Assembly (NCBI GenBank): GCA_964503935.1
Contig: CAZDCJ010000058.1
Span: 1-5,234, forward strand
Reading direction: 5' to 3'
DNA length: 5,234 nt
Origin: STD2-77 sp964503935
Lineage (GTDB): Bacteria > Patescibacteriota > Minisyncoccia > JAHIHE01 > JAGLIN01
The stretch's first letter is position 1; every line of letters starts with the position of its first letter. Position numbers and translations under genes: made by a program. Shown here piece by piece: positions 1 to 5,146 of the stretch. The notes below the pieces were generated by a model. It saw only the letters and a list, made by a program, of their open reading frames with translations, was not told the origin of the DNA and ran no database searches.

Positions 1-262
1 AGGCATTCTCGATAGTCACCACCCCCGGGCTGCTCGCGCTGGCGCCCGAAGCCGCAGCGTCTATAGCTCTATTGATGACGGCATAAGCATCCGTGTTATT
101 CGGGTTGTAGTAAAAATACGTCGAACCCGCCTTGCTGGCCGTCTGTCCGACAGTCACCGATGCTGCGAAGGCCGGATCTGCAGTGAAGAATCCCGCCACG
201 AAAAACAAGCATACGTACAAAATGTTCCATACGCTCTTTTTGGACTTGCTTTCTCTTCTCAT
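1..262 (-). CDS. Exported protein, N-terminal part (possible beta-helix protein), cut by window edge
   Basis: The reading frame opens at ATG 262-260 and gives 87 residues before the window ends. It starts with a textbook Sec signal peptide: a basic stretch (MRRESKSKK), a hydrophobic core at about residues 12-26 (NILYVCLFFVAGFF), and a probable signal peptidase I site after residue 33 (AFA, then ASV). The mature start is Ser/Thr/Ala-rich. Residues 59-84 (AYAVINRAIDAAASG, then GVVTIEN) recall the opening of pectate-lyase-like right-handed beta-helix proteins, where an 'xxIQxAIDAA...GGxVxLP' pattern precedes the first coil. That family call is inference from a short stretch. There is no Shine-Dalgarno; the start follows an A-rich run. 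An extended -10 promoter lies about 90 bases upstream, so the gene is probably transcribed separately from the pilin gene. The signal peptide is secure, the fold is not. Confidence 0.75.
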   Translation of the reverse strand, partial: MRRESKSKKSVWNILYVCLFFVAGFFTADPAFAASVTVGQTASKAGSTYFYYNPNNTDAYAVINRAIDAAASGASASSPGVVTIENA

Positions 263-287
263 TTTTATTTTTAATGGTTTATAGATT

Positions 288-303
288 AATGGAGTGCTCC
301 ATT
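288..303. repeat. 16-bp palindrome upstream of the exported-protein gene
   Basis: AATGGAG-TG-CTCCATT has perfect 7-base arms around a 2-base centre. It lies between the candidate promoter (351-359) and the start codon at 262, so it would fall in the 5' untranslated region. It could be a repressor site or a small RNA hairpin (6 bp, 4-base loop). Which one cannot be told from sequence. Confidence 0.45.
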
Positions 304-350
304 CAAGGATCAGCTGTCATGAAAGATATGTCCTGATATGAGTTCGATTC

Positions 351-359
351 ATTATAACA
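351..359 (-). promoter_or_regulatory. Extended -10 promoter for the exported-protein gene
   Basis: On the minus strand this reads TGTTATAAT, a perfect -10 hexamer (TATAAT, 356-351) with the TGn extension. No -35 box is visible 16-18 bases upstream, as is usual for extended -10 promoters. A start near 344 would give a leader of about 80 bases. The same nine bases occur upstream of the pilin gene. Confidence 0.55.
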
Positions 360-391
360 CAAGATTACGATAAGCGGCCGATTCTTCGTTC

Positions 392-901
392 CTACGGCAG
401 ACATTCCGGCTCAAAGAAGATGCGGATATCATCGCTCCTATCGGCAATCGTCATGTTCGGATTATTCGGATTATTTTGCGATTCAAAATCTCTATCGGGA
501 CCCGAAGATCATACGGAGAAATTGCCCGGTTCACGCTCATCGTGAGGGCATCCGTCAGACCGATAGCCTTCTCCCCATGGATCCGCTGTGACTGTCTTGC
601 CATACGTGTTCCAGTCTCCATTCCATGTCGTCAGATAATAAGTGTCATCATCTCCGCCTACGTATGACACCGGCCAGAGCCCGGTTTCGATATTGTAACG
701 AATCAACATATCATACGACTGCCTAACCTCCGCTTGCGCCTTCGCCCTTTTCGCCCGCTCCCGGGCGCCGTTCACGGAAGTGATGACGACGGTAGAGAGA
801 ATCCCGATTATCGCTATCACTACGAGAAGTTCGATGAGAGTAAAACCTTTGCTGCCGACACGCACGTTCTTTCCGGCCATCAGTTTCTGATTAAGAGTCA
901 C
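392..901 (-). pseudogene. Type IV pilin / GspG-like pseudopilin with in-frame TGA
   Basis: A type IV pilin-like or type II secretion pseudopilin, normally inserted in the inner membrane, cleaved and methylated by prepilin peptidase, and assembled into a pilus. The class III signal is unmistakable: a short basic leader ending GSKG, cleaved before FTLIELLVVIAIIGIL, with Glu at mature position 5. After the N-terminal helix comes YDMLIRYNIETGLWP and then TADPWGEGY, the DPWG region typical of GspG-type pseudopilins. The frame meets TGA at 511-509 (130 residues from GTG 901) but continues without a shift as SSGPDRDFESQNNP...IADRSDDIRIFFEPECLP to TAG 394-392. The 'SGPDR...DDI' end is what GspG-like proteins have, so the full gene was about 169 codons with one nonsense codon (perhaps Trp TGG to TGA). 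The start is uncertain: GTG 901 or ATG 880-878; neither has a Shine-Dalgarno. A sequencing error is possible. Confidence 0.8.
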
Positions 902-958
902 AATAGGTGCATGATCAAACTATATGACATGATGAGGACACCGGTAACAATTTATCTT

Positions 959-974
959 ATTATAACATATTATA
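959..974 (-). promoter_or_regulatory. Tandem -10 elements for the pilin gene
   Basis: On the minus strand the sequence TATAATATGTTATAAT contains two perfect -10 hexamers, 974-969 and 964-959. The second has the TGn extension (TGTTATAAT). No good -35 box lies at the right distance. Initiation near 952 would leave a leader of about 50 bases before the GTG start. A separate TTGACA at 1025-1020 has no matching -10 at 17 bases. Confidence 0.55.
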
Positions 975-1039
975 TTTTTTTTGGATATACGGATGCATGC
1001 GAATGATATTTATTCCGGCTGTCAATACTCTGGATACGG

Positions 1040-1067
1040 AAAATCCTACCAGTTTCCAGGCAGGATT
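1040..1067 (-). terminator. Weak Rho-independent terminator after the broken exported-protein gene
   Basis: On the minus strand a 9-bp stem (AATCCTGCC paired with GGTAGGATT, one G-U pair) encloses an 8-base loop and runs into only TTTT. It starts 31 bases past the TGA at 1100-1098. The stem is convincing but the U-tract is short, so termination may be partial. Confidence 0.4.
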
Positions 1068-1097
1068 CCCGCGGGTTCACTCGCCAATGCGACAACT

Positions 1098-1692
1098 TCA
1101 TCTTTCTATCTTTTCCCCGGCAAGGTAAGAATTCCTGTCCGTGGCATTGATCCCATAAAGGCCGTCCGGATCATATTCCCCCTCATCATTTCCGTAACCT
1201 TCGAGTCCCCGTTTTACCCCGCTACTACCGTCCGGTTCAAGCCGCCAGATCTTCCCTTCGCCCGCGACAAACACGTGATAAGAAGTGATGGAAGCATCAA
1301 GTACGGACCGATCGGCTTCCTCCACGTTCTCCCATTTCAAATGGCCGTAGCTGGCAGATACTTTGGGTCTCAGGATAAGCCGATTGAATTTCTTGCCATG
1401 CGAATATTTCACGATATAGATATCCGCCTGCCCCTTCGCCCGGATCATTTCCCCTTCCTTGATTTCTTGGATGGCAAACGTGCTTTTCTTCGCCGTCACG
1501 TTAAGCTTACCACCGCCCCGTTGGCACACGCGCAGCACCCGCCGCCGTAAAGCTGGCAGCAATATCGTAGTCATAGATGGCCGCGGGCCTGTACGCCGCC
1601 ACGCCGTCCTAGGACATAAAGAATAAACCTGAGAAAAACAGAACGGATGCCCCCGAACAACAACGCATCCCCTTTTTTTCATCTTGGTTCAT
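1098..1692 (-). pseudogene. Broken exported protein with a CPR-type C-terminal domain
   Basis: The gene starts at ATG 1692-1690 and reads MNQDEKKGMRCCSGASVLFF then SGLFFMS, a signal peptide, before TAG at 1611-1609. The same frame continues DGVAAYRPAAIYDYDIAASF, with a plausible cleavage site after GVA, to about GGGG (1519-1516 on plus as CCCC). Removing one G there joins it to the second frame: GGGKLNVTAKKSTFAIQEIK and on to TGA 1100-1098, about 197 codons in all. The downstream part (IRAKGQADIYIVKY, KKFNRLIL, SYGHLKWENV, INATDRNSYLAGE) resembles a domain I recall from many Patescibacteria extracellular proteins; its function is unknown to me. Alternative-frame residues upstream of the junction are Arg-rich and look non-coding, which supports a frameshift over a different start. 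So there are two lesions, amber plus a one-base insertion, unless the assembly is wrong. recG lies directly upstream. Confidence 0.65.
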
Positions 1693-1700
1693 TAGATTTT

Positions 1701-1782
1701 CCGGTCGATATCGGCCGGAGGTGAGACGCCTTCTCCTCTTGCCGACGAATACGACGGATTGAACCCGTATCTGATCAATCCG
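1701..1782 (-). promoter_or_regulatory. Hairpin-rich 5' leader of the broken exported-protein gene
   Basis: Three hairpins can be drawn in a row in the minus-strand transcript between the candidate promoter and ATG 1692. The first is a perfect 8-bp stem, CGGATTGA/TCAATCCG, with a 12-base loop (1782-1755). The second is GAGGAGA with TCTC-AC-CTC, 7 bp with a 2-base bulge (1738-1718). The third is an 18-base near-palindrome, CCGGCCGATATCGACCGG (1718-1701), with one mismatch, ending 8 bases before the ATG. I do not recognise a known riboswitch. A weak reading frame (ATG 1806) also runs through here into the gene but is Arg-rich and unconvincing. Confidence 0.35.
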
Positions 1783-1842
1783 ATAACGGCGCTCCTTCGC
1801 GCACATCACCTCATGTATACGATTTGCTATGCTATGTTTATG

Positions 1843-1848
1843 ATTATA
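1843..1848 (-). promoter_or_regulatory. Candidate -10 box downstream of recG
   Basis: A perfect TATAAT on the minus strand, in the context GGTTATAAT, lies 37 bases past the recG stop. The -35 region (TTATCG at 17 bases) is poor. No terminator is visible between the recG stop and this box, so the downstream gene may also receive read-through from recG. Confidence 0.4.
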
Positions 1849-1884
1849 ACCTATTATCCTGACTGCGATAAATCCGACATCATC

Positions 1885-4089
1885 CTATTCCAGATGCACA
1901 TCCTTCTCGAAGCTTTCGACGCGCGCCTTCAGCTTAGGATACCGCCTGAGGTCAGGATCCTTTTCCAGTATCCGCTTGGATTCTTCCCGCGTCGCCGATA
2001 TGAGCTCAGAGTCCGAAAGCGAAGACATCGCGAGGTCCGGAAGGCCCGACTGGCGGACGCCGATAAGCTCGCCCGGCCCGCGGAGATCAAGATCCTTCTG
2101 CGCCAATTCGAACCCATTGTCAGATTCGACCAGAGCCCGGAGGCGCCGGTGCGCCTTGCCCGAAGTCGAGTCGGTAAAGAGAAAGCAGTGCGATTGGAAC
2201 TCCCCGCGCCCCACCCGGCCTCGGAACTGATGGAGCTGCGCGAGCCCGAACCGGTCCGCCCCTTCGATGAGCATCACGGTGGCATTGGGAATATCGATAC
2301 CCACCTCCACCACCGAAGTCGAGACTAATATACTGATCTTATTCTCGGCGAATCTTCTCATTATCTCCTCTTTTTCTTTCGGTTTCATGCGGCCGTGGAG
2401 AAGTCCGACAGAAAACTCCGGATATATCTCTTTCTGAAGCTTCTCGGCCTCCTCCGTGGCAGATCGCACTTCCAGCACATCCGATTCCTCGATGAGCGGA
2501 CAGATGACGAATGCCTGCCGAGCCGCTTTGATTTCGCTCCGGATGAATTCGTATGCACTTTCGCGATTCCCCGGCGCCACCAATTTGGTAATGATCTTCT
2601 GCCGCCCTTTCGGCATTTCCGAAAGCACCGAGAGATCCAGGTCGCCATATACGGTGAGCGCGAGCGTGCGCGGAATCGGCGTCGCCGTCATGGAGAGAAG
2701 ATGAGGTACGCTTGCCTTGAGCCCGTCCTCCATGTCCCGGATCTCGTTCTGGGTATGCGCCCGCTGCTCGATGCCGAACCGGTGCTGCTCGTCCACGACG
2801 GACAGTGCCAGATTCCGGAACGCCACTTTCTCCTGAATGAGCGCATGAGTACCGATCACCAGATCGACCTCGCCCTTTTTTATGCAAGAAAGGATCTTTG
2901 CTTTATTCAATATCTTCTCTTCCCGCCCGTTGCAGAAACGGCTCTCGCTTCCGGTAAGAAGAGCGATCCGGATACCGAGGTCATCTTTCTTGCTCGCCGC
3001 ATCTTCCTTTCTTTCTCCCGGAGCAAAAAGTCCCGAACGCAATCCCCCATCTTTCCTCGTCGTTTCCGGACAAAAGCGCCGGAGGCTCTCCGCGAAATGC
3101 TGCCTTGCCAGGATTTCCGTAGGCGCCATCATGAGTACCTGGTACCCGGATCTTATCACCACCAGCGCCGCCAGGAGCGCGACCAAAGTCTTTCCCGACC
3201 CCACATCCCCTTCCAAGAGCCGGTTCATGGGACTCTCTTTTTCCAGATCCTTGATGATCTTCCATACCGCCATCCGCTGCCCGTCCGTCAATTGGAAAGG
3301 CAACCGCGCTAGAAAATCCTTGATTTCCCCCTCTATCCTTCCGTCGTACCCGATCCGGATCGCTTTCTGCCCTTCCCACTTCTGCCGCTGCCGCCGCATG
3401 TAGAGCTGTACCAAGAAAAGCTCGTCAAAACCGAGCCGCCGCTTGGCCTCCGCCGCCGCTTCCGTGCTATCGGGAAAATGAATCTGCTTCACTGCTTCGC
3501 TGCGCGTAAGCAGGTCCTGCCGCTCCAATATATCCGCCGGCAGGAATTCCGGTACGGTATCCGCGAGCGGCAGAAGCGGCTTGATGTGCGCGCGCAGCCA
3601 TTTGGACGAAAGTCCCTCCGTCTCATGATAGACCGGCACCAGCCTACCCGTATGAAGATTGCCTTTCCCCAGCACCTCGTAAGCCGGACTGGAAAGTTGC
3701 ATTCCTTCCTTCGCGAACGTGACCTTTCCGCTCAAGGAAACATGCATGCCCTGATGGAGGTTCGTCGTAAGGAACGGCTGATTGAACCAGATGGCCTGGA
3801 TGACGCCCGATTCGTCCTCGATCGCCGCCTCCGTCAGCGTCATCCCCCGCCGTCTTGTGCGCACATTGCGGATCTCGATGACCTCGCCCTTCACGCTCAC
3901 CACCTGCCCGACCTCCGCATCCTTGATAAGCTTATAGTCAGAGAAATCATCGTAACGGAAAGGAAAATGAAAAAGCAGGTCGCCGGCGCTCTTGATTCCG
4001 AGCTTCTTAAGATAAAGGGCGTTCCGCGGTCCGATCTGGGGCAGTTTCTCGATTGGCGTCTTGAGCGTAGTCATATGGGAAATTATCAT
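1885..4089 (-). CDS. recG: ATP-dependent DNA helicase RecG
   Basis: RecG is a superfamily 2 double-strand DNA translocase that reverses stalled forks and branch-migrates Holliday junctions. The 734 residues are complete. In order: an N-terminal region with TPIEKLPQIGPRNA and DLLFHFPFRYDD; the wedge/OB domain (about 55-150); motif Q-like FQLTDGQ (265-271); Walker A GDVGSGKT (294-301); motif Ia APTEILARQH (322-331); VIGTHALIQE (411-420); Walker B DEQH (433-436); motif III MTATPIPRT (467-475); helicase C-terminal domain with HGRMKPKEKE (565-574) and STSVVEVGIDIPN (590-602); motif VI QFRGRVGRG (621-629); and LDLRGPGELIGVRQSG (667-682), a RecG signature. All catalytic residues are present. Start: ATG 4089 has AGGA six bases upstream; ATG 4074 (MTTLKTP) is the main alternative, and an upstream open stretch to 4167 is unlikely. 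It ends in TAG. A charged insertion of about 35 residues (338-373) is longer than in E. coli RecG. Confidence 0.97.
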   Translation of the reverse strand: MIISHMTTLKTPIEKLPQIGPRNALYLKKLGIKSAGDLLFHFPFRYDDFSDYKLIKDAEVGQVVSVKGEVIEIRNVRTRRRGMTLTEAAIEDESGVIQAIWFNQPFLTTNLHQGMHVSLSGKVTFAKEGMQLSSPAYEVLGKGNLHTGRLVPVYHETEGLSSKWLRAHIKPLLPLADTVPEFLPADILERQDLLTRSEAVKQIHFPDSTEAAAEAKRRLGFDELFLVQLYMRRQRQKWEGQKAIRIGYDGRIEGEIKDFLARLPFQLTDGQRMAVWKIIKDLEKESPMNRLLEGDVGSGKTLVALLAALVVIRSGYQVLMMAPTEILARQHFAESLRRFCPETTRKDGGLRSGLFAPGERKEDAASKKDDLGIRIALLTGSESRFCNGREEKILNKAKILSCIKKGEVDLVIGTHALIQEKVAFRNLALSVVDEQHRFGIEQRAHTQNEIRDMEDGLKASVPHLLSMTATPIPRTLALTVYGDLDLSVLSEMPKGRQKIITKLVAPGNRESAYEFIRSEIKAARQAFVICPLIEESDVLEVRSATEEAEKLQKEIYPEFSVGLLHGRMKPKEKEEIMRRFAENKISILVSTSVVEVGIDIPNATVMLIEGADRFGLAQLHQFRGRVGRGEFQSHCFLFTDSTSGKAHRRLRALVESDNGFELAQKDLDLRGPGELIGVRQSGLPDLAMSSLSDSELISATREESKRILEKDPDLRRYPKLKARVESFEKDVHLE

Positions 4090-4095
4090 TTTCTT

Positions 4096-4099
4096 TCCT
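4096..4099 (-). promoter_or_regulatory. Shine-Dalgarno deciding the recG start
   Basis: AGGA on the minus strand sits 6 bases before ATG 4089-4087 and favours this start over ATG 4074, which has no such site. It conflicts with the candidate promoter at 4101-4109: if that promoter is used, the transcript would begin at or after this site. Confidence 0.5.
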
Positions 4100-4100
4100 A

Positions 4101-4129
4101 ATTCTAGCAGAATCGCGCCCCGGCAACAA
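4101..4129 (-). promoter_or_regulatory. Candidate recG promoter
   Basis: On the minus strand, TTGTTG (4129-4124), 17 bases, then TAGAAT (4106-4101) preceded by TGC, an extended -10. It is the only good candidate between the terminator of the upstream gene and recG. The predicted start near 4094 is only about 5 bases from ATG 4089, which implies a nearly leaderless mRNA. Confidence 0.4.
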
Positions 4130-4201
4130 ATACCTGTATCCGTACCTGCAGCACCTGAGCAAGCCAAAAGGCGTGAAGGATTCCAGCGAGCACCGCATCC
4201 T

Positions 4202-4285
4202 GGAGTAGCGGAATTTATTCCGCGCGCATTTTAGAACCAGTATCGTTTGCTTAAGACAGCCGCGCAGACTGAAGTCTGCTACTCC
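4202..4285. repeat. Inverted pair of REP-like hairpins (BIME-like element)
   Basis: The 84-bp element begins GGAGTAGC and ends with its exact complement, GCTACTCC. Each end carries a palindrome just inside: GCGGAAT-TT-ATTCCGC (4208-4223, plus orientation) and GCAGACT-GA-AGTCTGC (4264-4279, minus orientation), each followed by GCGCG. Read outward-in, both halves follow the same plan: GGAGTAGC, 12-base palindromic core, GCGCG. A conserved GTAG or GGAG tetranucleotide at the foot of a hairpin, and inverted pairing of two units, is the hallmark of bacterial REP sequences mobilised by RAYT (TnpA-REP) transposases. No RAYT gene is in this window. It lies between the terminator of the hypothetical gene and the recG promoter, where an insertion would do little harm. 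Confidence 0.7.
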
Positions 4286-4328
4286 GAAACACCTTTTTTA
4301 GTTTTCAGACTAGATAGGATTTGATCAT

Positions 4329-4358
4329 AAAAAAAGCCGCATCGCCTCTGCGACCGGC
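4329..4358 (-). terminator. Rho-independent terminator of the hypothetical gene
   Basis: On the minus strand GCCGGTCGC pairs with GCGATGCGGC (one bulged G, one G-U pair) around an AGAG loop, followed at once by seven T. It begins 54 bases past the TGA at 4415-4413, which shows that TGA is a true stop in this genome. Confidence 0.85.
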
Positions 4359-4412
4359 AAACCTTGCTTGGAATTTTCTTCCGCCTTTGCTCTCTATGCT
4401 CCGATATCCGTA

Positions 4413-5000
4413 TCAAGACTTCTCGTTTTCCGATGACGTTCCCTCGATGACTTCCATCCAGACCTTGATCCATCTTTTTTTCCGGCTCTTTCCCTCTTCG
4501 AGAGACAAGGGCTTCGCCCTCTTGATCGAGATCACAGTCTCGGAAATGCCCTTCTTGAGCCCTTCCTCCCCGAGCGTGAACTGTACGCCTTTGCAGGCGG
4601 ACTCATTGCCGATATTTATAGAGGCATCTTCCGAGGTAAACGGACGGACGACCACCGTATCCTTATCTACTACTAGGACCCTGAAGGAAATGTCTTCGTC
4701 GGCGCTCTTCCAGAACCCGGAACTGTTCGGAGATATCACTTTCCTCATATCAGTCTCTTTGATATTCCCCGACCAACCTTCCTCGATCTTCTCATTGACT
4801 GCCGCCCACGCCACTTCCACTTTTACGTACGCTGTCGGATAGCTATCAAAAAGCCACAGGACGGCTTCAAGCTCATAATAAGGCTTGACGCAGAACTTCA
4901 GCATCAGCAGCCCTTCTCCGCACACAATCCTAACCGCACTGTCGCCGCCGATCTCGCCTTCGAAGACCGGCTTTATTTTTCCTGGATTTTTTCCTTCCAT
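4413..5000 (-). CDS. Hypothetical protein, 195 residues, probably cytoplasmic
   Basis: I do not recognise this family. The protein starts MEGKNPGKIKPVFEGEIGGD and ends in an acidic/Ser tail, GTSSENEKS. It has no signal peptide or clear membrane segment, so it is probably cytoplasmic. Alternating hydrophobic and polar residues (SAVRIVCGEGLLMLKFCVK, 21-39; TAYVKVEVAWAAV, 56-68; ISFRVLVVDKDTVVVRPF, 104-121; ISETVISIKRA, 152-162) suggest a mostly beta fold, perhaps two similar halves. A basic cluster, KSRKKRWIK (171-179), could bind nucleic acid. Cys is at 27, 37 and 136, without a metal-binding pattern. The start is well supported: GGGAGG lies 7 bases upstream of ATG 5000-4998. It is a single-gene unit with its own promoter and terminator, and an operator-like dyad covers the promoter. 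Confidence 0.85.
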   Translation of the reverse strand: MEGKNPGKIKPVFEGEIGGDSAVRIVCGEGLLMLKFCVKPYYELEAVLWLFDSYPTAYVKVEVAWAAVNEKIEEGWSGNIKETDMRKVISPNSSGFWKSADEDISFRVLVVDKDTVVVRPFTSEDASINIGNESACKGVQFTLGEEGLKKGISETVISIKRAKPLSLEEGKSRKKRWIKVWMEVIEGTSSENEKS

Positions 5001-5007
5001 AGGAATT

Positions 5008-5013
5008 CCTCCC
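5008..5013 (-). promoter_or_regulatory. Strong Shine-Dalgarno of the hypothetical gene
   Basis: GGGAGG on the minus strand is 7 bases from ATG 5000. It is the best ribosome binding site in the window and fixes the start of this gene; the other starts here have weak or no such site. Confidence 0.8.
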
Positions 5014-5052
5014 GTCTTTTTCCGTATCCGTTTTTATTTTTCCTCTTTCCAA

Positions 5053-5079
5053 ATTATGACAAATATATTTTTTTGTCAA
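5053..5079 (-). promoter_or_regulatory. Promoter of the hypothetical gene with overlapping dyad
   Basis: On the minus strand, a consensus -35 TTGACA (5079-5074) is followed after 15 bases by CATAAT (5058-5053) with a TGT extension. A perfect inverted repeat, TGACAAA (5057-5063) and TTTGTCA (5072-5078) spaced by 8 bases, covers the spacer and parts of both boxes, a typical repressor position. The -35 also uses the last T of the upstream terminator's U-tract. Confidence 0.6.
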
Positions 5080-5099
5080 AAAACCGGCCCGGAGGCCGG
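5078..5099 (-). terminator. Rho-independent terminator of the gene at the window edge
   Basis: On the minus strand CCGGCC-TCCG-GGCCGG is a perfect 6-bp GC stem closing a UNCG-class tetraloop, followed by six T. It begins 48 bases past the TAG at 5149-5147. Confidence 0.9.
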
Positions 5100-5146
5100 C
5101 ATTCCTATGTATGGAACCATGTTCCGCTATGCGAACCAGCCCATTC

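Larger units (their letters stand above)
4090..4412. other. Intergenic region between recG and the hypothetical gene
   Basis: This 323-bp stretch holds no supported gene. It contains the terminator of the hypothetical gene (4329-4358), the REP-like doublet (4202-4285) and the candidate recG promoter. On the plus strand a frame stays open from 4071 to a TAG at 4206-4208. Its last 25 codons (KYLYPYLQHLSKPKGVKDSS, then EHRILE) look protein-like and use GC-ending codons, but there is no start codon. It could be the tail of a lost gene or chance; the REP unit would supply its stop. Confidence 0.5.

Noticed and set aside
1020..1025. TTGACA as -35 box for the pilin gene
   Set aside because: No -10-like hexamer lies 16-18 bases downstream; the perfect -10 boxes are about 50 bases away.
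981..1550. 189-codon open frame on the plus strand
   Set aside because: It is antisense to the conserved C-terminal domain of the broken exported-protein gene and has no ribosome binding site or known motif.
1749..1770. tRNA T-arm-like GGTTCAATCC on the minus strand
   Set aside because: No acceptor stem, anticodon arm or CCA lies at the right distances; it is part of a simple hairpin.
1609..1806. Upstream start (ATG 1806) for the broken exported-protein gene
   Set aside because: The added 38 residues are Arg-rich, would push the signal peptide inside the protein, and the Shine-Dalgarno-like GAGG is too close to the ATG.
2395..3312. 305-codon open frame on the plus strand
   Set aside because: It is antisense to recG's conserved helicase core; its product is Arg/His/Pro-rich without recognisable motifs.
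3478..4101. 207-codon open frame on the plus strand
   Set aside because: It is antisense to the recG N-terminal third, with an unusual Arg/His/Leu-rich composition.
4264..4299. Palindrome followed by a T-run on the plus strand as a terminator
   Set aside because: The T-run begins 13 bases after the stem and no plus-strand gene ends here; the palindrome is explained as one half of the REP pair.
4321..4842. 173-codon open frame on the plus strand
   Set aside because: It overlaps the minus-strand hypothetical gene and the terminator; the minus gene has a strong ribosome binding site, promoter and terminator.
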